Part shown: piece by piece, positions 1-5,579 of the stretch
Layout: the number at the start of each line of letters is the position of its first letter
Numbering within the stretch: the first letter of the stretch is position 1
Assembly: GCA_023422485.1 (NCBI GenBank)
Contig: JAGTAM010000208.1
Location: 1-5,579 of the forward strand
Direction of reading: 5' to 3'
Source: Pseudomonadota bacterium
GTDB lineage: Bacteria; Pseudomonadota; Alphaproteobacteria; Rhizobiales; Beijerinckiaceae
Length of the DNA stretch: 5,579 nucleotides
Position numbers and translations under genes: made by a program
The notes under the pieces: model-generated
Told to the model about the DNA's origin: nothing
Databases searched by the model: none
The model's input: only the letters and a program-made list of their open reading frames with translations

Positions 1-1
1 C

Positions 2-1321
2 ACGGCGCAGACGCCGATGGATCTCACCGGCCCGGCGGCCGGCGATCCCCGCCTCGTCACCGAGGCCGATCCGAGCGGCCGGCGCGTGCTCGGCATGATC
101 AACAACTGCTCGGGCGGCGTCACACCCTGGGGGACGTGGCTCTCGGGGGAAGAGAACATCAACTACTATTTCGGCGGCTCGCTGCCCGCCGGGCATCCGG
201 AGGCCGCCAACGCCAAGGCGATGGGCATGGGGAGCCTGCAATACGCCTGGAGCCGCTTCCATCCGCGCTTCGACCTCGCGCGGACGCCGAACGAGCCGAA
301 CCGCTTCGGCTGGGTGGTCGAGATCGATCCGTTCGATCCGGGCACGACCCCGAAAAAGCGCACGGCGCTCGGCCGGTTCAAGCACGAGGGCGCGGCGGGC
401 GCGCGCGCGATCGACGGACGCTACGTCGTCTATCTCGGCGACGACGAGCGCTTCCAGCACGTCTACCGCTTCGTCAGCAACGAGAAAGTGCAGGCGGAGC
501 GCGGCGCCAATGCCGACCTGCTCGATTCCGGCACGCTCAGCGTCGCCCGGTTCGAGCCGGACGGCACCGGCCGCTGGCTGCCGCTGGTGCACGGCGCGAA
601 CGGACTCGATGCGGGCAACGGCTTCGGATCCCAAGCCGACGTGCTGATCGAGACCCGCCGCGCCGCCAAACGGCTCGGCGCCACGCCGATGGACCGGCCC
701 GAGGACATCGAGGCCAACCCGCGCACCGGCCGCGTCTACGTGATGCTGACCAACAACACGAAGCGCACCGCCGATCAGGAGGAACCGGCCAATCCGCGCG
801 GCCCCAACGCCTTCGGCCACGTCATCGAGATCGCCCCCGACGGCACCGACCACGGCGCCGAGACCTTCCGCTGGGAGGTGCTGGTGCGCTGCGGCAACCC
901 TTCGAAGCCGGACGTGAAGGCGAGCTTCTCCGCTCTCACCACCGAGAACGGCTGGTTCGGCATGCCCGACAACTGCACCTTCGACGGGCGCGGCCGCCTC
1001 TGGATCGCCACCGACGGCAACAACCGCCGCGCCACCGGCCGCGCCGACGGCATCTGGGCGGTGGAGACGGAAGGCCCGCGCCGGGGCACGGCGCGCCACT
1101 TCCTGCGGGTGCCGGTGGGCGCCGAGATGTGCGGCCCCTGCTTCACCCCCGACGACGAGACCTTCTTCGTCGCCGTGCAGCATCCCGGCGAGCCCGACGA
1201 GGACGGCGCGCTCGGCTCCTACGAGAAGCCCTCGACCCGCTGGCCGGACTTTTCGCCGGATGTACCGCCGCGGCCGTCCGTCGTGGCGGTGCGTCGGACC
1301 GGGGGCGGACGGATCGGGTGA
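2..1321 (+). CDS. PhoX-family (DUF839) phosphatase, C-terminal part
   Basis: Partial gene: the reading frame is open to the left edge and ends at TGA 1319-1321, leaving 439 visible residues. The ATG at 17 is internal, because the conserved core begins almost at once. PhoX enzymes are usually 600 residues or more, so perhaps the first third is missing, including the Tat signal expected for this family. PhoX is a calcium/iron-dependent phosphomonoesterase, typically periplasmic or extracellular, that releases phosphate from organic esters. Seen in the sequence: INNCSGGVTPWGTWLSGEEN (about 98-157), whose Cys at 107-109 corresponds to the cysteine that ligates iron in characterised PhoX; RPEDIEANPRTGRVYVMLTN (about 695-754); GMPDNCTFDGRGRLWIATDG (about 959-1018); and the typical family ending PRPSVVAV near 1270-1293. 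No frameshift or internal stop is present, so the visible part looks functional. It lies 180 bases before glyS on the same strand and is functionally unrelated. The family assignment is firm; substrate and localisation are inferred from the family. Confidence 0.9.
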   Translation, partial: TAQTPMDLTGPAAGDPRLVTEADPSGRRVLGMINNCSGGVTPWGTWLSGEENINYYFGGSLPAGHPEAANAKAMGMGSLQYAWSRFHPRFDLARTPNEPNRFGWVVEIDPFDPGTTPKKRTALGRFKHEGAAGARAIDGRYVVYLGDDERFQHVYRFVSNEKVQAERGANADLLDSGTLSVARFEPDGTGRWLPLVHGANGLDAGNGFGSQADVLIETRRAAKRLGATPMDRPEDIEANPRTGRVYVMLTNNTKRTADQEEPANPRGPNAFGHVIEIAPDGTDHGAETFRWEVLVRCGNPSKPDVKASFSALTTENGWFGMPDNCTFDGRGRLWIATDGNNRRATGRADGIWAVETEGPRRGTARHFLRVPVGAEMCGPCFTPDDETFFVAVQHPGEPDEDGALGSYEKPSTRWPDFSPDVPPRPSVVAVRRTGGGRIG

Positions 1322-1336
1322 AGAAGAGGCTTGCTG

Positions 1337-1444
1337 GTCACCGTCATCGCGAGGCGGGGCCGACGCGATCGAGAGCGCGTCCTGCCCGGAGGCGCCGCCG
1401 GATCACTTCGCCGATCCTCGCGATGACGAAGCCGCAGCGGTGAC
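1337..1444. repeat. Palindromic intergenic repeat with 13-bp inverted ends
   Basis: CGTCATCGCGAGG at 1342-1354 and its exact reverse complement CCTCGCGATGACG at 1416-1428 bracket 61 bases. An outer pair, GTCAC 1337-1341 and GTGAC 1440-1444, can extend the structure with an asymmetric bulge. On the minus strand the element reads CGTCATCGCGAGG followed by a GCGAAGTGATCCGG segment. This has the layout of the dispersed 'GTCATTGCGAGG...GAAGCAATCC' palindromic repeats found between genes of many proteobacteria, which is why I call it a genomic repeat rather than a single hairpin. It begins 15 bases after the phosphatase stop codon. As RNA it could protect the phosphatase mRNA 3' end or weaken read-through into glyS. 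There is no T-run, so it is not a classical intrinsic terminator. The inverted repeat is seen directly; membership in a repeat family is from memory and untested here. Confidence 0.7.
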
Positions 1445-1486
1445 AGACGGGGGCCATCTCCCGTCTCGACGCGGCCCGAGCGGCCG
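1445..1486 (+). promoter_or_regulatory. Structured leader just upstream of glyS
   Basis: Two small stem-loops follow the palindromic repeat. The first has a perfect 7-bp stem, AGACGGG 1445-1451 with CCCGTCT 1460-1466. The second has a 5-bp stem, CGGCC 1472-1476 with GGCCG 1482-1486, and ends 15 bases before the glyS ATG. No purine-rich Shine-Dalgarno sequence is visible between 1487 and 1501. Short stems are common by chance in DNA this GC-rich, so a regulatory role is only a possibility. I could not pick a convincing -35/-10 pair in this gap. Confidence 0.3.
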
Positions 1487-1501
1487 GCTATTCCCGCGCG
1501 C

Positions 1502-3592
1502 ATGCCTGACCTTCTGCTCGAACTCCGCTCCGAAGAGATCCCCGCGCGCATGCAGCGGCGCGCGGCCGAGGATCTGAAGAAGCTCGTCACCGACGCGCTG
1601 GTCGAGCGCGGGTTCCTCTACGAGGGTGCCAAGGCCTTCGCGACGCCGCGGCGGCTGGCGCTGCACATCGCCGGGCTGCCCGCCCGCGGCGAGGCCGTGC
1701 GCGAGGAGCGGCGCGGGCCGCGCGTCGGCGCGCCGGACGCCGCCATCCAGGGCTTCCTGAAGAGCGCGGGGCTGGCCAGCCTCGATCAGGCCACCACCGT
1801 TACCGATCCGAAGAAGGGCGAATTCTACCTCGCGGTGATCGAGCGGGCCGGCCGCGAGACGCTGGACGTGCTGGCCGAGATCCTGCCGGGGATCATCCGG
1901 AACTTCCCTTGGCCGAAATCGATGCGCTGGGGCGCCGCCTCGGCCCAGCCCGGCTCCCTGCGCTGGGTGCGCCCGCTGCAATCGATCGTCGCCACCTTCG
2001 GCCCCGAGACCGAGACGCCGGACGTCGTGCCGTTCTCGGTCGACGGCATTACCGCGGGCACGGTCACGAGCGGCCACCGCTTCCTCAGCCCGGAGCCCTT
2101 CGAGGTGCGCCGTTTCGACGACTACGTCCAGGCGCTGGAGCGCGCCGACGTGATCCTCGATGCCGACCGGCGCAAGGACATCATCCTGCACGACGCCAAG
2201 GATCTCGCTTTCGCCCGCGGCCTCGATCTCGTGGAGGACGAGGGCCTGCTGGAGGAGGTGGCCGGGCTGGTGGAGCGACCGGTGGTGCTGATGGGCTCTT
2301 TCGAGGAGCGCTTCCTCGAGATCCCGGCCGAGGCGATCCGGGCCACCATCCGCGCCAACCAGAAATGCTTCGTGCTGCGCAAATCCGGCTCCGAGGAACT
2401 GGCGCCGGCCTTCGTGCTGGTCTCGAACCTCGTCGCCTCCGATGGCGGCGCGGCGATCACCGCCGGCAACGAGCGCGTGGTGCGCGCCCGGCTCTCGGAC
2501 GCGAGGTTCTTCTGGGAGACCGACAAGGCAACGAAGTTGGAAGATCGGTTGCCGAAGCTCGACACGATCGTCTTCCATGAGAAGCTCGGCACGCAGGGTG
2601 AGCGCGTCGCCCGCATCGCCGCGCTGGCCAAGGAGATCGCGCCACTGGTGGGCGCCGACCCGGCTCTGGCCGAACGCGCGGCCCGGCTCGCCAAGGCCGA
2701 CCTCGTCACCGAGATGGTCGGCGAGTTTCCGGAACTGCAGGGCCTGATGGGCCGTAAATACGCGGCGCTCCAGGGCGAGCACCCGAGCGTCGCCGCCGCG
2801 ATCGAGGAACACTACAAGCCGGTGGGGCCGAGCGACCGCGTGCCGACCGATCCGGTTTCCCTCACCGTGGCGCTGGCCGACAAGCTCGATACATTGGCAG
2901 GCTTCTGGTCCATCGACGAGAAGCCGACGGGCAGCAAGGACCCGTTCGCATTGCGGCGGGCCGCGTTGGGCGTGATCCGCGCCGTGATCGAACGGTCGCT
3001 GCGGCTGTCTCTGGCCTCACTGCTGAACGGCCGCTTCGCGCGCGAGAGCGCTGAGCGTACCGCCGATCTCCTTGCCTTCTTCGCCGACCGCCTGAAAGTC
3101 TATCTGCGCGACCAGGGCGCCCGCCACGACCTGATCGATGCCGTCTTCGCCCTGCCCGGTCAGGACGATCTTTTGCTCGTCGTCCGCCGCGTCGAGGCCT
3201 TGGGCGCGTTCCTGAGCACGGATGACGGCAAGAACCTGCTCGCCGGCTACAAGCGTGCGGCCAACATCCTGCGCATCGAGGAGAAGAAGGACGGCCACGC
3301 CTACGACGCCGCCCCCGATGTGGCGCTGGCCGCCTCCGGCCAGCCGGAGGAGCAGGCGTTGGCCCAGGCGCTCGCGGCGGCGCGGCAGGAGGCCTCCGCC
3401 GCCGTGGCTGCCGAGGACTTCTCGGGTGCGATGCGGGCGCTGTCGCACTTGCGGGCGCCGGTGGACGCGTTCTTCGAGACCGTCACCGTCAACGCCGATG
3501 ACCCGGCCCTTCGCAGGAACCGGCTGCTGCTGCTCAACGCCCTGCGTGCAGCCACCCGCGAGGTGGCCGACTTCTCGCGCATCGAGGGCTGA
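1502..3592 (+). CDS. glyS: Glycyl-tRNA synthetase beta subunit
   Basis: The beta chain of the bacterial alpha2beta2 glycyl-tRNA synthetase works with GlyQ to attach glycine to tRNA-Gly in the cytoplasm. The alpha chain carries the class II catalytic core and the beta chain supplies most of the tRNA recognition. The protein is complete at 696 residues, close to the approximately 690 usual for the family. The start is fixed by the family-typical opening MPDLLLELRSEEIPARMQ. Family blocks in order (residues): PKSMRWG 138-144, GHRFLSP 191-197, NQKCF 286-290, LSDARFFWETD 331-341, KADLVTEMVGEFPELQGLMG from 398, ADKLDTLAGFW from 459, DPFALRRAALG 480-490. A DALR-type anticodon-binding domain at the C-terminus begins around LLAGYKRAANI, 579-589. 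No interruption or missing block was seen. Its usual partner glyQ is not in the window and cannot be immediately upstream, because that place is held by the phosphatase gene. No clear Shine-Dalgarno precedes the ATG. A strong hairpin terminator follows the stop codon. Confidence 0.98.
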   Translation: MPDLLLELRSEEIPARMQRRAAEDLKKLVTDALVERGFLYEGAKAFATPRRLALHIAGLPARGEAVREERRGPRVGAPDAAIQGFLKSAGLASLDQATTVTDPKKGEFYLAVIERAGRETLDVLAEILPGIIRNFPWPKSMRWGAASAQPGSLRWVRPLQSIVATFGPETETPDVVPFSVDGITAGTVTSGHRFLSPEPFEVRRFDDYVQALERADVILDADRRKDIILHDAKDLAFARGLDLVEDEGLLEEVAGLVERPVVLMGSFEERFLEIPAEAIRATIRANQKCFVLRKSGSEELAPAFVLVSNLVASDGGAAITAGNERVVRARLSDARFFWETDKATKLEDRLPKLDTIVFHEKLGTQGERVARIAALAKEIAPLVGADPALAERAARLAKADLVTEMVGEFPELQGLMGRKYAALQGEHPSVAAAIEEHYKPVGPSDRVPTDPVSLTVALADKLDTLAGFWSIDEKPTGSKDPFALRRAALGVIRAVIERSLRLSLASLLNGRFARESAERTADLLAFFADRLKVYLRDQGARHDLIDAVFALPGQDDLLLVVRRVEALGAFLSTDDGKNLLAGYKRAANILRIEEKKDGHAYDAAPDVALAASGQPEEQALAQALAAARQEASAAVAAEDFSGAMRALSHLRAPVDAFFETVTVNADDPALRRNRLLLLNALRAATREVADFSRIEG

Positions 3593-3601
3593 CGAGGAGG
3601 G

Positions 3602-3629
3602 AGGCCAGGGTGTCTGTCCACCCTGGCTT
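3602..3629 (+). terminator. Intrinsic-terminator-like hairpin after glyS
   Basis: GCCAGGGTG at 3604-3612 pairs perfectly with CACCCTGGC at 3619-3627 around a 6-base loop. An A-U and a G-U pair can extend the stem to 3602 and 3629. It starts about 10 bases after the glyS TGA, the expected place for a terminator. The T tract is poor (only CTT follows), which is common in very GC-rich genomes. A second GC-rich hairpin lies 11 bases downstream: GCCGTCG 3641-3647 with CGGCGGC 3654-3660, including one G-U pair. It may act in tandem with the first. Confidence 0.7.
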
Positions 3630-3658
3630 GGCGGGGCCGCGCCGTCGCCGCGCCGGCG

Positions 3659-3687
3659 GCGATCGTTCGTCGCAAGAGCTCTATAGT
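3659..3687 (+). promoter_or_regulatory. Weak candidate promoter for the LuxR-type gene
   Basis: TATAGT at 3682-3687 matches the sigma-70 -10 hexamer at five of six positions and sits at the first AT-rich patch after the glyS terminator. A -35 box at normal spacing (around 3659-3664, GCGATC) is poor. If the -10 is used, the transcript would carry a leader of about 200 bases before the GTG at 3903. An alternative is TTGGAA at 3793-3798 with an AT-rich stretch near 3817-3823, also weak. A promoter must exist somewhere in this gap if the hairpin after glyS terminates; the exact site is a guess. Confidence 0.2.
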
Positions 3688-3859
3688 CGTCAGGTGGGCG
3701 ACGGTGGGGACAGCCTGCTCGCGATGCTTGATTGTTGCTAATCGGCCATCGCCGTTCGACGCGAAACCTGTTTCAGATCCCGACGCTTTCCCTTGGAAAC
3801 GAATTCGATCGGGTTCGAAATACCTGGTCGGGTCCGTCTCTGAACTCTTGATTGAGCAC

Positions 3860-3899
3860 GTGCCGTTTCGCTCGCGGCACAAGCCGATCGGCAGGTGCC
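3860..3899 (+). promoter_or_regulatory. Two competing hairpins over the regulator's ribosome binding site
   Basis: GGCAC at 3876-3880 can pair with either of two GTGCC copies. Upstream, GTGCCG 3860-3865 pairs with CGGCAC 3875-3880 (6 bp, 9-base loop). Downstream, GGCAC 3876-3880 pairs with GTGCC 3895-3899; inside that stem, GCC 3883-3885 pairs with GGC 3890-3892 around a GATC loop, with AA facing AG as a symmetrical internal loop. The two folds exclude each other. The second buries AGGTG at 3893-3897, the likely Shine-Dalgarno of the GTG start at 3903. The base pairing is seen directly; a translational switch is inference, and such short stems can arise by chance. Confidence 0.3.
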
Positions 3900-3905
3900 A
3901 GCGTG
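3893..3905 (+). promoter_or_regulatory. Ribosome binding site and GTG start of the LuxR-type gene
   Basis: AGGTG at 3893-3897 matches the 3' part of the Shine-Dalgarno consensus and ends five bases before GTG 3903-3905. This favours GTG 3903 over the in-frame TTG at 3852. The extra 17 residues from TTG are rich in Ser, Arg and Ala and look like translated leader rather than a folded domain. Confidence 0.6.
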
Positions 3906-5039
3906 TCGGCGATATCGGGTTTCGATCCTCTTGCCTTGATCGACGCATGCTACGCGGCCGCCCTCGATCGTGAGCGGTGGTCGGGCGCGCTCGACGGGAT
4001 CGCCGATGCGGTCGGGGCCCGTGGGGCGGTGATCGTCTCGCACGATCCGGCACGCACGGCGCAGACGCTGACCTCCGAGCGGATCGCCGATGTGAACCTC
4101 GATTACGGCGTCGGCGGCTGGTGGCAGCACGACTCGCGCATCCGCCTCGGCCGGGAGCGCTGCATCATGCGGCCGGGCACGGTCACGGTCGATGAGATGT
4201 ACATCACGGCCGACGAGAAGCGCGCCGATCCGTTCTTCCAGTATTTCATCGACCGGCACGGTCTCGGCAATCTCTGCGCCTATGTCGGCGCCGACCCGAT
4301 GGACCGCCACACCCTGTCGTTCAGCGCGCCGCGCGACCTGCGCAAGGGGCCGTTCGAGGGCGCCGAGATCGAACGGCTGGGGCTCGTCGGCCCGCACGTC
4401 ATCCGCGCCTTCCGGCTCACGGCGCTCGTCGGCGACCTGCGCCGGGAGGTGCAGGGGTTGGCCTCCGCCCTGGAGGGGATGCGGGCGGGAACCGTCGTGC
4501 TCGACTCCCGTGGCCGGGTCCGGCGCGTCAGCCCCGCGGGGGAGCGCTTGGCGGCGGGTTATCTCGCCCTGCGCACCGGGGCCGTCCCCGCGGCCGCGGA
4601 GCCGGGCGAAGGGGCTCGCTTCGACCGGTTCCTCAGCGACGTTCTGTCGGCGCAGGCATGGCCGCTTCAGGAGAGGCTCCTCCTGCGTCGCCGAGGCGGA
4701 GGGCGTCCGCTGTATGTCGAGGCGCTCCCCCTGCGCGGCGGTGACCCGCTTCCGGAGGCCGGCACCGGGCTCGGCGGCGGCGTGATCCTGCTCCTGCGCG
4801 ATCTGCTCGCGCCGGCCACGCGCCCGATCGAGCCGCTGCTGGAGCAGCTCGGCCTCACCCGGGCCGAGGCGCGGGTCGCGGCCCTGGTCGGCCGGGGCGC
4901 CGCACCGCGAGAGGTGGCCGATCAGCTCACGGTCGGCGAGAGTACGGTGCGCAGCCAGCTCAAGGCCGTCTACGGCAAGCTCGCGATCCGTCGCCAGAGC
5001 GAGCTCGCGGTGTTCATCACCCGCCTCGACAGCCTCTGA
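3903..5039 (+). CDS. LuxR-type transcriptional regulator with N-terminal sensor region
   Basis: The predicted protein has 378 residues from the GTG start, which follows AGGTG; the frame is also open from TTG 3852. The C-terminal LuxR/GerE helix-turn-helix spans about residues 318-375. It opens with LTRAEARVAALVGRG, followed by REVADQLTVGESTVRSQLKA and YGKLAIRRQSELAVFI; the recognition helix is about 345-360. The first 170 or so residues start FDPLALIDACYAAALDRERW and contain GAVIVSHD and the region around YGVGGWWQHDSRI; they look like a GAF-like sensor domain. A PAS-like segment begins near residue 190 (LEGMRAGTVVLDSRGRV). This sensor plus LuxR-HTH layout is common in alphaproteobacteria. I see no receiver domain and no clear autoinducer-binding signature, so a phosphorelay or acyl-homoserine-lactone role is not supported. 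It probably binds DNA as a dimer in response to an unknown small ligand or redox signal. It converges on the antiporter gene with a 13-base gap; no target gene can be named. Confidence 0.85.
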   Translation: MSAISGFDPLALIDACYAAALDRERWSGALDGIADAVGARGAVIVSHDPARTAQTLTSERIADVNLDYGVGGWWQHDSRIRLGRERCIMRPGTVTVDEMYITADEKRADPFFQYFIDRHGLGNLCAYVGADPMDRHTLSFSAPRDLRKGPFEGAEIERLGLVGPHVIRAFRLTALVGDLRREVQGLASALEGMRAGTVVLDSRGRVRRVSPAGERLAAGYLALRTGAVPAAAEPGEGARFDRFLSDVLSAQAWPLQERLLLRRRGGGRPLYVEALPLRGGDPLPEAGTGLGGGVILLLRDLLAPATRPIEPLLEQLGLTRAEARVAALVGRGAAPREVADQLTVGESTVRSQLKAVYGKLAIRRQSELAVFITRLDSL

Positions 5040-5052
5040 AGACGGCCCTGCC

Positions 5053-5579
5053 CTATTCCGGTTCGTCCCGGCGCTGGCGCAGTTCCGGCACCGGTTGATC
5101 GGGCTCGGCGACCGGCGTTCCCTGACTCTCCGAGCGGCTCGAATCCACGAACAGCCGCGCCTCGCCCTCGCGCACGCCGAGGCTGCGCAGCGCGTAGGTC
5201 ATCATGCCGAGCGCCAGTTCCCGCTCGGCCATGAGGACGAGGCCGACGCCGTCCTCCTCCAGACGGCGGCGCTCGCTGTCGCTGTGGGTGCGCACCACGC
5301 TGTCGATGCCGGGATTGGCAGCGCGAGCCTTAGCAAGCAGCCGCCGCGCCTGGTGGGGGTCGGGGGTCGCGACCACGACGAGGCGGGCGGAGCCGATATC
5401 GGCGGCGTCCAGGATGCCCGGCGCGGTGGCATCGCCGAACACCGCCGGCACCCCCTGCGCCCGCAAGTCCTCGACCCGGCGCCGGGCGCGCTCCACCACG
5501 ACTAATGGCAGGTTCCAGTCCTGCAGCGCCTTGCCGATGGCGCTGCCGACGCGGCCGTAGCCGATGATCACGGCATGCC
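5053..5579 (-). CDS. YbaL/Kef-type cation:proton antiporter, C-terminal RCK domain
   Basis: Partial gene running off the right edge; the stop is TAG (read on the minus strand) at 5055-5053, giving 174 visible residues. The GTG at 5571 is not the start: two more codons (His-Ala) continue the frame, giving HAVIIGYGRVGSAIG, the classic beginning of an internal TrkA-N/RCK domain. Seen: the Rossmann glycine motif GYGRVG, an acidic residue at the end of the second strand (LVVVERARRRV), GVPAVFGDATAPGILDAADI, RLVVVATPD, and a late block ending LMAERELALGM that resembles YbaL. In CPA2 antiporters (YbaL, KefB, KefC) this domain follows about a dozen membrane helices and gates K+ or Na+/H+ exchange in response to nucleotides; those helices would lie outside the window. 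The last 45 or so residues are a charged, Pro- and Glu-rich tail of no known function. A stand-alone TrkA-like protein is less likely because of the YbaL-like features. No terminator hairpin is evident in the 13-base gap to the regulator gene. Confidence 0.85.
   Translation of the reverse strand, partial: HAVIIGYGRVGSAIGKALQDWNLPLVVVERARRRVEDLRAQGVPAVFGDATAPGILDAADIGSARLVVVATPDPHQARRLLAKARAANPGIDSVVRTHSDSERRRLEEDGVGLVLMAERELALGMMTYALRSLGVREGEARLFVDSSRSESQGTPVAEPDQPVPELRQRRDEPE

Larger units (their letters stand above)
3593..3902. other. Non-coding gap between glyS and the LuxR-type gene
   Basis: These 310 bases hold no credible gene on either strand. The first 70 bases carry the two GC-rich hairpins of the glyS terminator region. 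From about 3660 the base composition drops visibly (AT-rich patches around 3670-3690, 3725-3745, 3775-3825 and 3840-3856), as expected of promoter or leader DNA. Small dyads are present: TTCGA 3804-3808 with TCGAA 3815-3819, the 8-base palindrome GCACGTGC at 3856-3863, and the 10-base palindrome GCCGATCGGC at 3883-3892. Any of these could be an operator, but none matches a site I can name. The open frames crossing the gap start at arbitrary codons and run into the regulator gene in a different frame or on the opposite strand. Confidence 0.6.

Noticed and set aside
1..14. CACGGCGCAGACGC at 1-14 occurs again near 4056-4069
   Set aside because: It is a 14-base match between two unrelated coding regions of very GC-rich DNA, with no extension on either side; most likely chance.
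136..1443. 435-codon open frame overlapping the phosphatase in another + frame
   Set aside because: It is a shadow of the PhoX-family frame, extremely Arg/Ala/Gly-rich with no domain.
1403..2812. 469-codon open frame on the minus strand opposite the start of glyS
   Set aside because: It lies antisense to strongly conserved glyS sequence. Its product is a low-complexity Arg/Gly/Leu/Asp mixture with no recognisable domain, and long antisense frames are expected in DNA of this GC content.
3808..3830. GGTTCGAAATACC resembles a tRNA T-arm, suggesting a tRNA remnant or attachment site
   Set aside because: The flanking bases do not form the required 5-bp T stem, and there is no acceptor stem, anticodon arm or CCA nearby.
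3852..3902. TTG at 3852 as the start of the LuxR-type protein, adding 17 residues
   Set aside because: There is no good ribosome binding site before it and the added residues look like translated leader; GTG 3903 has AGGTG at proper spacing.
3704..3973. 89-codon + strand frame in the gap before the regulator, as a possible small gene
   Set aside because: It starts at a GTG without a convincing ribosome binding site and overlaps the regulator start out of frame by about 70 bases; its composition changes where it enters the regulator gene, as for a chance frame.
3738..4397. 219-codon minus-strand frame across the leader and the start of the LuxR-type gene
   Set aside because: It is antisense to the regulator coding sequence, extends into the AT-richer leader without a good start or ribosome binding site, and shows no recognisable motif.

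Overview
The window is GC-rich, densely coding DNA (roughly 70% G+C by eye) with G/C-ending codons throughout. A two-subunit type glycyl-tRNA synthetase beta chain, an alphaproteobacterial-style LuxR regulator with an N-terminal sensor region, a PhoX-type phosphatase and a palindromic repeat with CGTCATCGCGAGG ends together suggest an alphaproteobacterium. A Methylobacterium/Methylorubrum-like member of the Hyphomicrobiales is my best guess. This is an inference from gene style, not a database match.

Layout, left to right: (1) the C-terminal part of a PhoX-family (DUF839) phosphatase, + strand, cut by the left edge and ending at 1321; (2) a 180-base gap holding a palindromic repeat with perfect 13-bp inverted ends, then two small hairpins just before glyS; (3) complete glyS, 1502-3592, + strand; (4) a 310-base non-coding stretch that begins with a strong hairpin terminator and continues as a visibly less GC-rich leader; (5) a LuxR-type transcriptional regulator, + strand, most likely starting at the GTG at 3903 and ending at 5039; (6) after only 13 bases, in convergent orientation, the C-terminal RCK/TrkA-N nucleotide-binding part of a YbaL/Kef-type (CPA2) cation:proton antiporter, - strand, cut by the right edge.

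The four genes do not form a pathway. glyS is housekeeping (charging tRNA-Gly together with GlyQ, which is not in the window), PhoX would scavenge phosphate outside the cytoplasm, and the antiporter belongs to ion and pH homeostasis. The regulator has no visible partner. The hairpin after glyS separates it from the regulator gene, so the regulator should have its own promoter. I see no mobile element, CRISPR array, tRNA or clearly novel multi-gene system. The most interesting non-coding signals are the palindromic repeat before glyS and a pair of mutually exclusive short RNA hairpins, one of which would cover the ribosome binding site of the regulator gene.
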